The notes beneath the pieces are model-generated. The model saw nothing but the letters and a program-made list of their open reading frames with translations. It was not told where the DNA came from and did no database searches. This document shows, one piece after another, positions 1 to 5,618 of a DNA stretch of 5,618 nucleotides. Origin of the DNA: Bacteroidota bacterium (GTDB lineage: Bacteria; Bacteroidota; Bacteroidia; 2-12-FULL-35-15); assembly GCA_023251855.1 (NCBI GenBank), contig JAHEYA010000185.1, positions 1 to 5,618 on the forward strand. Direction: 5' to 3'. How positions within the stretch are numbered: position 1 is the stretch's first letter; every line of letters begins with the position of its first letter. Made by a program: the position numbers and the translations under genes.

Positions 1-585
1 GCAGCTTAAATAAGAATTATATGCCCCAGTAGCACCGGGATAAATGGAATTCCAGTGTAGGGAAGAATTAGCAAGGAAACCAGTTGCATACAATGTGCCG
101 GAGCAGCCGAAACCAATTGTATCACCTGATACGTTCGGTTTGCCAATTGAAGTGATCCCGTAGGTATTCGGATTATTTCCGGGCTTGCAAAATGTTAATA
201 TGTAGGGACCCGGGCCATTGAGGCATATCGGGGTTCCAACAGGTGTTGGGGTACCACAACCGATCTGGTAAAACATGGCACCCGATGGAACAGCACCGGA
301 AAGTATCTGAAAGTTAATGGCTACAGCCGAAGGGTCAAGAGTAATTATAAATTCGGCACACCTATCAGGGGATGAGGTTCCGCAGCAATTTCCGTTTCTT
401 GGAAAACCAGGCGAAACCCACGTTCCGTATGGATTACCCGTTAAATTAATATTAAAAAGAGGAGTGCTTGGGTCGCAGGGGCTCTGAGCAAGCGAAACAA
501 AACAATGGAAAAAGGAAAAAGAAAACACTAAAATTGTTGAAACAACTCCAATCAACTGTTTTATATAGCACCTGCAAAAATCCAT
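1..585 (-). CDS. Large secreted Cys-rich surface protein, N-terminal part (runs off left edge)
   Basis: An open frame of 195 codons runs from ATG at 585 to the window edge without a stop. That ATG is the first possible one, because an in-frame TAA lies at 595-597. Residues 1-33 form a signal peptide: basic and polar start, a long hydrophobic core rich in Phe, Val and Ser, and probable cleavage after Ala33 (SLA-QS). The mature part is rich in Gly, Pro, Asn and Thr, has no charged helices, and holds nine cysteines (37, 67, 68, 76, 110, 121, 133, 161, 195), suggesting a disulfide-bonded beta fold outside the cytoplasm. From memory, the pattern of NCCGTSSPDRCAEFIITLDP followed by ICLNGPGPY and TFCKPGNN recurs at the N-terminus of very large Bacteroidota proteins with PKD-like repeats and a C-terminal gliding-motility/T9SS domain. 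The C-terminus lies outside the window, so that assignment is inference. It lies downstream of the hepT/mntA operon on the same strand. Confidence 0.85.
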   Translation of the reverse strand, partial: MDFCRCYIKQLIGVVSTILVFSFSFFHCFVSLAQSPCDPSTPLFNINLTGNPYGTWVSPGFPRNGNCCGTSSPDRCAEFIITLDPSAVAINFQILSGAVPSGAMFYQIGCGTPTPVGTPICLNGPGPYILTFCKPGNNPNTYGITSIGKPNVSGDTIGFGCSGTLYATGFLANSSLHWNSIYPGATGAYNSYLSC

Positions 586-600
586 ATTACAAGTTTAGTT

Positions 601-628
601 AAAAAAAATAACATTAAAAAATAATGTT
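601..628 (-). terminator. Possible weak intrinsic terminator (AT-rich hairpin plus T8)
   Basis: On the minus strand a 7-bp stem (622-628 with 610-616) closes a 5-nt T loop. It is followed by one A and then eight T at 608-601. The order of stem then T run is that of an intrinsic terminator for transcripts coming from mntA/hepT. The stem has only one G-C pair, so it would be weak. It ends 15 bp before the start codon of the secreted-protein gene, so it could equally lie in that gene's 5' leader. Confidence 0.35.
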
Positions 629-639
629 TCGCTAGGACT

Positions 640-663
640 TAAGCATCAAGGGAGTGATGCTTA
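640..663 (-). other. Perfect 9-bp hairpin between hepT and the secreted-protein gene
   Basis: The 9-bp arm TAAGCATCA (640-648) and its exact complement (655-663) flank a 6-nt loop, AGGGAG. A further GCT/AGC pair (631-633 with 665-667) can add an outer stem across an asymmetric internal loop. The hairpin lies 46 bp past the hepT stop in the direction of transcription and has no T run directly after it. It could be a 3'-end processing or stabilising structure for the toxin-antitoxin mRNA, part of a composite terminator with the hairpin at 610-628, or a protein-binding palindrome. The structure is certain; its role is not. Confidence 0.5.
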
Positions 664-708
664 GAGCAGTATAAAAATTTACTTTTGGGGGTGAATGAGG
701 TTTGAAAT

Positions 709-1057
709 TTATTCTTTGCTGCGGAGTTCAAGGGTTATTTCCTCTATATATTCTTTTAGGGGGCGTATTTTCTCAGTTACTATTTCCCACACAATATCGT
801 AATCTATACCGAAATAATGGTGTATCATTTTATCACGCGTACGAGCCATTTTTTTCCACTCTATGTGAGGATACTTATTTCTAAAATCGTCATCTAATTT
901 TTTGACTGCTTCCCCAATTACTTCAATACTGCGAATTATAGCTCGTTTGTAAGTTTCATCATCCAACAATTCCTCACGGCTTTTACCCTCACTTACAATA
1001 AGTATATAGTTACACTCGTCTAATATGTTTTAAAAAATCAGGCAGCGAGGTTAACAT
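709..1057 (-). pseudogene. hepT: HepT-like HEPN toxin, frameshifted near its start
   Basis: HepT-type toxins (DUF86) are HEPN-fold RNases paired with a MntA antitoxin. The start frame opens at ATG 1057, overlaps the end of mntA by 20 bp, and encodes MLTSLPDFLKHI before stopping at 1010-1012. The rest, LDECNYILIVSEGKSREELL onward, continues in another frame from 1023 to the stop at 709-711. That second frame has an in-frame TAA at 1030-1032 and no ATG before the conserved part. The family usually reads HILDE across this point. Restoring two bases in the AT run at 1021-1026 gives HILDE and a protein of 116 residues, a normal family length. The catalytic motif R-x4-H-x-Y is present (Arg codon 835-837, His 820-822, Tyr 814-816), within MARTRDKMIHHYFG. 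A TTG start at 969 would give an 86-residue product lacking the first helix. It could be a true pseudogene, a sequence error, or a gene read by rare +1 shifting. Confidence 0.75.
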
Positions 1058-1352
1058 ATTCTACTTCTTTTAAAATATAAGGCCCAATGTATTTGCTCAA
1101 GGATTGTGGTGTTATCAATTCTATATTTCGTCCGGTTATACTTTCTAGTAAATCAACTAACTCCATGAAAGTATCAAAGTTTTTTTTTCCTTCAAAAAAT
1201 TCTACATAAAAATCTACATCGCTATTTTCTTGAGCTTTGTCCTTTACAAAAGACCCAAAAATTCCCAACTTTTTAACACCAAAAAATTTTATATCATCTT
1301 GATGCAGAAGAAGAGAGTCTATTAGCTCCTTTTTATTTGTTACTGGATTCAT
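1038..1352 (-). CDS. mntA: MntA-like minimal nucleotidyltransferase antitoxin
   Basis: This 104-residue protein belongs to the small nucleotidyltransferase family that acts as antitoxin to HepT. In characterised pairs MntA transfers AMP from ATP to a tyrosine of the HepT active-site motif and silences it. The signature GS-x10-D-x-D is seen as Gly33-Ser34, then Asp45 and Asp47 (GSFVKDKAQENSDVD). The third acidic position of the fold is probably Glu78 in GRNIELI, where Asp is also common. Length and motif are complete, so the enzyme looks functional. The ATG at 1352 sits about 18 bp after an exact -7 promoter box, so the leader must be very short. The end of the gene overlaps the hepT start, implying translational coupling. 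Because hepT is frameshifted, this may be an orphan antitoxin, or one whose toxin is made only at low level. Confidence 0.92.
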   Translation of the reverse strand: MNPVTNKKELIDSLLLHQDDIKFFGVKKLGIFGSFVKDKAQENSDVDFYVEFFEGKKNFDTFMELVDLLESITGRNIELITPQSLSKYIGPYILKEVEYVNLAA

Positions 1353-1370
1353 TATGTTTAATCTATGTTA

Positions 1371-1401
1371 CAAAGATAAACAAATGGACAATAAATGCAA
1401 A
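1371..1401 (-). promoter_or_regulatory. Bacteroidota-type promoter of the mntA-hepT operon
   Basis: On the minus strand TTTG (1401-1398) is followed by exactly 19 bp and then TATCTTTG (1378-1371). This matches the known Bacteroidota consensus, TTTG at -33 and TAnnTTTG at -7, in both boxes and in spacing. The expected transcription start is roughly 1363-1367, giving a leader of only 10-15 nt before the mntA ATG. No clear operator palindrome overlaps it. Confidence 0.8.
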
Positions 1402-1418
1402 CCATTTCGGTTGTGCAC

Positions 1419-1573
1419 CTAAAGCTGACCGGCTGATTTTATTGTATGATAGGGCTTAGGTTGTTTTGGCATTTGTAAGCTGTGCTTACATTTCTTACAT
1501 TTGTTTTATGTCAAAAAAACTTTTATAAACAACCTAAGCCCCAACCCTTCAAAGCCCAGCACTTCAGCTTAGC
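1419..1573. repeat. Nested imperfect palindrome of about 150 bp, class unknown
   Basis: This non-coding element fills most of the gap between the divergent mntA and lipoprotein genes. Its core is a perfect 15-bp inverted repeat, GGGCTTAGGTTGTTT (1452-1466) with its complement at 1527-1541. Outside it, AAGCTGA (1422-1428) pairs with TCAGCTT (1564-1570), and GCTG (1432-1435) with CAGC (1557-1560). The two flanks between outer and core arms are nearly equal, 23 and 22 bp. Inside, 1467-1472 can pair with 1508-1513 (one G-T pair), and a 7-bp stem TGTAAGC/GCTTACA (1474-1480 with 1484-1490) caps the structure with a 3-nt loop. A 9-bp tandem duplication, CTTACATTT, lies at 1485-1502. It has no coding frame, clear target-site duplication or terminator T tract. 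It could be a MITE or REP-like mobile repeat, or a structured regulatory region. Confidence 0.6.
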
Positions 1574-1640
1574 TCGTACGTGGTTTAACAAGACTCTTAG
1601 ATAAAAAAGATTTATTCTTTAATTCAATATTATTTTAGCT

Positions 1641-2240
1641 ATGAAAAATTTAATAATCATACTAGTAATTTCAATAATACTTTTTCCGGCCTGCCATAAA
1701 TGCTCGGATAGTAAATTAACCCATTATGGCTATCTGCCTCAAATGGAAAATTATTTTGGTATGTATAAAAACGGTAATTGGTGGAAATACAAAAATCAGG
1801 ATTTTACGAAAACAGATAGTGTTTACATTACTAATTTTAAAGAAGTAATAAAAAGAGAATCACAAGTAGGTTGTTGTGATTACCCTTATAGAGAAATCAC
1901 AGTAAACAGTCAATTTATGTTAACGGGTACAACTTCTCTTCCCGGAGTATATAATACTGACGGATGCACCTATGTAAATTATATTTCTTTTTTATGTTCG
2001 GCAACAATGAATGGTAATTATGACACTCGGCCAAAAGGAACCCACATTCCTGAGGTGTTTTATGATAGTATAATAGTTTCCAATGTAAAATATCGTAATG
2101 TTATCTATTTTAAGAGCGCAAGCGCAAACGTTAACGGTACTTATGATACACTTAAAACATTTTTTGCACCTTCAATTGGTATTATAAGATTCATTAACCA
2201 TACTGACACTCTTTCATTAACTACATACCATATTCAATAA
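1641..2240 (+). CDS. Small lipoprotein of unknown function
   Basis: This 199-residue protein begins with a lipoprotein signal peptide: Lys3, a hydrophobic run at residues 4-15, then FPAC with Cys18 as the probable lipidated residue. It should therefore be anchored in the outer membrane or the periplasmic face of the inner membrane. The mature part is rich in Tyr, Asn, Thr and Ser with short alternating hydrophobic segments, fitting a small beta-rich fold. Notable stretches are YFGMYKNGNWWKYKNQD (residues 38-54), an adjacent Cys pair at 78-79 with further cysteines at 109 and 119, and FFAPSIGIIRF (174-184), a pattern I associate with Bacteroidota lipoproteins of unknown role. I recognise no enzyme motif. 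It lies 109 bp before the protease gene on the same strand, so the two could share a transcript. No convincing promoter is visible directly upstream; the palindromic element ends about 70 bp before its ATG. Confidence 0.85.
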   Translation: MKNLIIILVISIILFPACHKCSDSKLTHYGYLPQMENYFGMYKNGNWWKYKNQDFTKTDSVYITNFKEVIKRESQVGCCDYPYREITVNSQFMLTGTTSLPGVYNTDGCTYVNYISFLCSATMNGNYDTRPKGTHIPEVFYDSIIVSNVKYRNVIYFKSASANVNGTYDTLKTFFAPSIGIIRFINHTDTLSLTTYHIQ

Positions 2241-2349
2241 ATAAACGGCTATGATAAAGGGAAAATATTTAAAATGCTTTCTTTCCGAATTTTCTTTTTG
2301 TAAAAAATATCCGTAAATTGCAGATTAATAAAAATTAAAATCATTCAAA

Positions 2350-5223
2350 ATGATAAAATTTAAAAAGTCATTTGCATTCATTATAGCTGCTATTATCAGC
2401 ACATCCGGATTAATTGCACAAGGCTCTAAATCAACAGGAACACATTTTGTAATGCCTGCCGGAATTAAACCTGGCGACTATATTGAAAAAACGGTAATCG
2501 TAAAAGTAGCATCCAAATTTCGTTCAGTATGCTCAGCTGATAAAATAGAGATTCCACTTTTTAAAACATTGTATTCCAACATTGGAGGAAAAAATTTAAC
2601 TCGAAAATTCCCCAACACAAAAGCTCCCGAAAAAGCCGTAAATGAAAGAGGTGAGCACTTGGCCGACCTTACATTGATTTATGAATTTAATTATACATCG
2701 GATGTTACACTAGAAAAAGTAATATCAAAATTTGCTGCTTTGCAATTGTTTGAATACTGCGAACCACACTACATTCCGCATTTGTGTTATACACCTAACG
2801 ACCCTAATTTATCAACTCAATATGCTATTACAAATATTCAGGCTGAAGCTGCATGGGGCGTAAATACTACAACAGCACGTGGTGATACCAATATTGTTAT
2901 TGGGATAACTGATACCGGAACAGAGCCTACACATTCTGATTTGAAAAACAATGTAAAACACAACTATGCCGACCTGCCTGATGGAGTAGATAATGATACT
3001 GATGGTTTTATTGATAATTTTTCGGGATGGGATTTGGGAGAAAATGACAATGACCCTACTTACAACTCCAGCCAACATGGGGTTCATACATCTGGCATTG
3101 CTGCAGCATCTACAGATAATGGGATTGGCGTTGCCGGTATTGGTTTTCATTGTAAATTTTTACCCGTTAAAATTACTGATGCCGCAGGAATACTTACTAA
3201 ATCTTATGAAGGTATTACCTATGCTGCCGACCATGGTTGTGCTGTTATCAATTGTTCTTGGGGTGGTGCAACCGGTGGCCAAACAGGGCAGGATGTAGTT
3301 ACTTATGCAACAATAAATAAAAATTGTTTAGTTGTTGCTGCTGCCGGAAATGATGGGTTGGATGAAGCATTTTTTCCTGCTTCCTATAATTATGTTATCA
3401 GTGTTGCCAATACAAAAAGTGATGACAGACGTTCTGCATCTTCCAACTACAATTACTCTGTTGATGTTTGTGCCCCTGGCGAAAACATTAATTCAACCTA
3501 CCCTACCAATACGTATTCCATGCAAACAGGCACTTCTATGTCATCACCCTGTGTTGCAGGTGCAGCTGCTATTGTAAAATCTTTTTATCCTTCTTATACC
3601 GGATTGCAAGTGGGCCAACGTTTAAAAGTTACTTGTGATAATATTTATCCGTTGATGAGTCCGAGCTATGCAAACAAATTAGGCAATGGTCGCATTAACT
3701 TGTACAAAGCACTTACTAATGCTACTTCACCGTCGGTTGTGATGACACAAAGGGTGATCACAGATAATAATGACGATGCTTTTGTGATCGGTGATACCCT
3801 TCGGATAAAAGATAATTACACAAATTATTTAGGCCCTACTACAAATTTAACGGCTACACTTTCAACCACCTCTCCTTATGTATCTATTCTGGATGGCTCT
3901 ACAACACTGGGTGCTGTAAATACTTTGGCTGTGGTAAATAATAATACTGATCCTTACACTATAAAAATACTTTCTACTGCTCCTGCAAATCAAGTGGTGT
4001 TGTTTAAACTTACGTATTCCGATCCTGCAACCTCTTATACCGCTTACGAATTTTTTAATGTAACTGTAAACGTTGATTATATCAACATCACCGTTAATGA
4101 TGTTGCAACAACAATAAGCAGTGCCGGTAGAATTGGTTATAGCCAGGATGGACAACTTGGTGGTTTAGGGTTTAATTATATGAATGCCGGTACTCTCCTC
4201 TATGAATCGGGCTTAATGGTGGGTGTAAGCAGTACTAAAGTTTCGGATGCAGTAAGAGGTGCTGCCGGAACAGATGCCGATTTTCAATCCGTAGTTGCTG
4301 CACATAACGTACTACCTGCGGTTTTTTCAGAATTTGATGTAGATGGTACATTTAAAGATGTTAATGCAACAACCCCATTACCGGTAACCATACATCACAA
4401 AGCATTTGCATGGAGCACTGTTGGAAACAGAAAATTTGTAATTGTTCAATATGTAATTTCAAATAAAGGAACTACGTCATTAGCTAATTTCTATGCAGGT
4501 ATTTTTGCCGATTGGGATATTAATGCAACAACATTTGGCTCTAACCGGGCCTCTTTTGATGCAGGCAATAGTATGGGATATGCTTATTATTCAGGTGCAA
4601 ATGGAAAATATACAGGAATCAAACTACTAACTTCTACTGCCCCTGTGGTGCATTATGCTATTGATAATACTTCCGGTGGTGTTGGTGGAGTAGACTTGTT
4701 TACCGGTGGTTTTGATAAAGCCGAAAAATATACTACACTTTCTACTAATCGTGCAAACGCAGGAATAGCAGGTGCAGGAACTGATGTAATTGATATTGTA
4801 AGCACAGGACCTTATACAATTGCTGTTGGCGATTCTGTTAAAGTAGCATTTGCATTAATTGCCGGAGATAGCTTAACCGACCTTCAAACAAGCGCAGTAA
4901 ATGCACAAACAAAATATAATGTAATAAATAATAGCACCACCGGTATTGTAAAAAGTGAGGATATTATTGGTGGAATGCATATTTATCCAAACCCTACTAA
5001 CAGTGAATCTGTTATTGACTTTGCGATAACAGAAGCAACACTGATTGAATTAAAAATCGTGAATATCCTTGGCGAAGAAATAAAAATTATTTCATCCGAA
5101 AAATTACAAGCCGGCACTCATCGTTTTGTTGTTGATGTATCATCACTTAACAGTGGATTATATTATTATCAATTAAAAACAGGCGATAAAAAACAAATAC
5201 AAAAATTAATAATTACTAAATAA
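2350..5223 (+). CDS. Secreted subtilisin-like S8 serine protease with T9SS type A sorting domain
   Basis: This 957-residue endopeptidase of family S8 is exported by the Sec and type IX systems to the surface or medium. A signal peptide (1-23, cleavage likely after Ala23) is followed by a probable propeptide to about 150. The catalytic domain spans about 155-455: Asp188 (GITDTGTEPTHSDL), His243 (HGVHTSGIAA), oxyanion Asn334 (VVAAAGNDG) and Ser396 (GTSMSSPCVAGAA). All key residues are present, so it should be active. An Asp/Asn-rich loop (210-229, DGVDNDTDGFIDN) may bind calcium. Beta-rich modules of unknown function follow (about 465-580 and 590-865). The C-terminal T9SS signal starts near 873, with YPNPT at 879-883, and ends in KLIITK; this domain is normally removed on secretion. 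The ATG at 2350 gives a good signal peptide. A weak promoter candidate, TTTC (2291-2294), 19 bp, TAAATTGC (2314-2321), lies upstream. Its substrate cannot be read from the sequence. Confidence 0.96.
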   Translation: MIKFKKSFAFIIAAIISTSGLIAQGSKSTGTHFVMPAGIKPGDYIEKTVIVKVASKFRSVCSADKIEIPLFKTLYSNIGGKNLTRKFPNTKAPEKAVNERGEHLADLTLIYEFNYTSDVTLEKVISKFAALQLFEYCEPHYIPHLCYTPNDPNLSTQYAITNIQAEAAWGVNTTTARGDTNIVIGITDTGTEPTHSDLKNNVKHNYADLPDGVDNDTDGFIDNFSGWDLGENDNDPTYNSSQHGVHTSGIAAASTDNGIGVAGIGFHCKFLPVKITDAAGILTKSYEGITYAADHGCAVINCSWGGATGGQTGQDVVTYATINKNCLVVAAAGNDGLDEAFFPASYNYVISVANTKSDDRRSASSNYNYSVDVCAPGENINSTYPTNTYSMQTGTSMSSPCVAGAAAIVKSFYPSYTGLQVGQRLKVTCDNIYPLMSPSYANKLGNGRINLYKALTNATSPSVVMTQRVITDNNDDAFVIGDTLRIKDNYTNYLGPTTNLTATLSTTSPYVSILDGSTTLGAVNTLAVVNNNTDPYTIKILSTAPANQVVLFKLTYSDPATSYTAYEFFNVTVNVDYINITVNDVATTISSAGRIGYSQDGQLGGLGFNYMNAGTLLYESGLMVGVSSTKVSDAVRGAAGTDADFQSVVAAHNVLPAVFSEFDVDGTFKDVNATTPLPVTIHHKAFAWSTVGNRKFVIVQYVISNKGTTSLANFYAGIFADWDINATTFGSNRASFDAGNSMGYAYYSGANGKYTGIKLLTSTAPVVHYAIDNTSGGVGGVDLFTGGFDKAEKYTTLSTNRANAGIAGAGTDVIDIVSTGPYTIAVGDSVKVAFALIAGDSLTDLQTSAVNAQTKYNVINNSTTGIVKSEDIIGGMHIYPNPTNSESVIDFAITEATLIELKIVNILGEEIKIISSEKLQAGTHRFVVDVSSLNSGLYYYQLKTGDKKQIQKLIITK

Positions 5224-5245
5224 AATATATCATTTATCGCGCATC

Positions 5246-5315
5246 TTCTTGATACCTTATACTTGACACTATTATTACTTTTCTTAATACTTGATACTTA
5301 CTACTTAATACTTTT
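5246..5315 (+). repeat. Degenerate 7-bp tandem array, consensus TACTTGA
   Basis: Ten units in strict 7-bp phase can be read: TTCTTGA, TACCTTA, TACTTGA, CACTATT, ATTACTT, TTCTTAA, TACTTGA, TACTTAC, TACTTAA, TACTTTT. The last four, from 5288, all begin TACTT; the middle ones have decayed. The array starts 22 bp after the protease stop codon and ends 2 bp before the -7 box of the next gene, so the -33 region of that promoter falls inside it. Heptamer tandem repeats of this kind are known between genes in other bacteria. Change in unit number could alter the sequence upstream of the -7 box. Confidence 0.7.
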
Positions 5316-5317
5316 AT

Positions 5318-5325
5318 TACATTTG
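5318..5325 (+). promoter_or_regulatory. -7 box of the promoter for the DUF5606 gene
   Basis: TACATTTG matches the Bacteroidota -7 consensus TAnnTTTG exactly and is followed by CAG. No TTTG lies 19-21 bp upstream; that place is held by the TACTT repeat array (TACT at 5295-5298 for a 19-bp spacer). CTTG at 5290-5293 is 24 bp away, which is too far. The predicted start near 5330-5334 leaves a leader of about 65 nt. Confidence 0.6.
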
Positions 5326-5354
5326 CAGAATTAAGAGTGAAATTTCATTTTTAA

Positions 5355-5388
5355 TTTTCAAATTAGCACATTTTCAAATTTTCAAATT
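5355..5388 (+). repeat. Three copies of TTTTCAAATT in the DUF5606 leader
   Basis: Exact copies of TTTTCAAATT lie at 5355-5364, 5371-5380 and 5379-5388; the last two overlap by two T. They fall between the predicted transcription start and the ATG at 5398, in a leader that is almost entirely A and T. Such a leader would be unstructured, which suits initiation in Bacteroidota, where Shine-Dalgarno pairing is weak. It may also simply be slippage-prone low-complexity DNA. Confidence 0.6.
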
Positions 5389-5397
5389 AATATAAAC

Positions 5398-5618
5398 ATG
5401 GATTTAAGCGGAATTATTTCAGTTGCAGGTATGGGCGGACTTCATAAGGTGGTTGCTCAAATAAAAAACGGGTTGGTAGTTGAAGCCCTTGCCGATAAAA
5501 AAAGGTTACCTATTTATGCCACCCACAAAGTAAGCACATTAGAAGATGTAAAAATTTATTCTTCTGCTGATGACGTGCCTTTGAAAGATGTTTTTCAAAA
5601 AATATACGATAAAGAAAA
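5398..5618 (+). CDS. DUF5606 family protein, N-terminal part (runs off right edge)
   Basis: Seventy-three codons plus two bases are visible from ATG 5398 to the window edge with no stop. The product starts MDLSGIISVAGMGGLHKVVA and continues with NGLVVEAL, KKRLPIYATHKVSTLEDVKI and a VPLKDVFQKIY segment. I recognise this as the conserved N-terminal domain of DUF5606, a small cytoplasmic family found in Bacteroidota: the opening MDLxGIxSVxGxxGL, the KR-x-P-hydrophobic-ATHKVSxLED core and the PLKxVFxKI helix all fit. Family members are about 130-160 residues long, so roughly half is seen. There is no signal peptide. The function is unknown. An exact -7 box and an AT-rich leader upstream indicate it starts its own transcript, independent of the protease gene 174 bp before it. 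Confidence 0.9.
   Translation, partial: MDLSGIISVAGMGGLHKVVAQIKNGLVVEALADKKRLPIYATHKVSTLEDVKIYSSADDVPLKDVFQKIYDKE

Noticed and set aside
590..597. Promoter for the secreted-protein gene, TAAACTTG on the minus strand
   Set aside because: It differs from TAnnTTTG at one position, has no TTTG 19-21 bp upstream, and would put transcription start at or past the ATG at 585.
702..884. 60-residue plus-strand open frame
   Set aside because: It is antisense to the conserved HepT coding region, has no family resemblance, and its apparent signal is the reverse of the HEPN motif segment.
1509..1514. TTGACA on the minus strand as a sigma-70 type -35 box
   Set aside because: No TATAAT-like box lies about 17 bp downstream, and Bacteroidota use a different consensus, which is met exactly at 1371-1401.
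1419..1590. Integron attC site, suggested by the long palindrome, a nearby toxin-antitoxin pair and GTTTAAC at 1583-1589
   Set aside because: No matching GTTRRRY and RYYYAAC core sites sit at the two ends of the fold, and there is no cassette array or integrase in view.
1613..1620. TATTCTTT as a -7 box for the lipoprotein gene
   Set aside because: It lacks the conserved TTTG ending, and no -33 TTTG is found at the right distance.
2812..4155. Four open frames of 81-112 residues inside the protease gene, on both strands
   Set aside because: All lie within the continuous S8 protease frame, whose catalytic motifs fix the true reading. Their translations are low-complexity shadows.
5246..5388. 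CRISPR array
   Set aside because: The repeats are 7 or 10 bp, tandem or nearly so, and there are no unique spacers of regular length.

Overview
The window looks like chromosomal DNA from a Bacteroidota organism. The evidence is AT-rich sequence, no clear Shine-Dalgarno motifs before the starts, an exact Bacteroidota-type promoter (TTTG, 19 bp, TATCTTTG), a type IX secretion (T9SS) sorting domain, and a gene of the Bacteroidota-restricted DUF5606 family. I cannot place it more finely.

The left part reads on the minus strand. At 1-585 is the start of a large secreted, cysteine-rich protein that runs off the left edge. Upstream of it, at 709-1352, is a MntA/HepT toxin-antitoxin operon of the HEPN/minimal nucleotidyltransferase type. 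The antitoxin MntA is intact. The toxin gene hepT overlaps the end of mntA by 20 bp but is frameshifted about 11 codons after its ATG, best explained by loss of one AT pair from an ATAT run. Its active-site motif is still encoded downstream, so the operon looks like an antitoxin with a broken toxin, or the shift is a sequence error. An exact promoter lies just upstream of mntA. Two hairpins sit between hepT and the secreted-protein gene.

Between the divergent mntA and the first plus-strand gene lies a non-coding stretch (1353-1640). It is dominated by a nested inverted repeat of about 150 bp (1419-1573), which I cannot assign to a known element family.

The right part reads on the plus strand: a small lipoprotein of unknown function (1641-2240), a 957-residue subtilisin-like (S8) protease with a complete catalytic site and a T9SS type A C-terminal signal (2350-5223), and the 5' part of a DUF5606 gene (5398 onward). 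The lipoprotein and protease are 109 bp apart and could be co-transcribed. Before the DUF5606 gene is a degenerate array of ten 7-bp units ending 2 bp short of a perfect -7 box, then a leader with three copies of a 10-bp AT-rich motif.

Three of the six genes encode exported proteins (T9SS protease, lipoprotein, secreted cysteine-rich protein). I see no convincing new multi-gene system. The points most worth following up are the frameshifted toxin, the nested palindrome and the 7-bp array.
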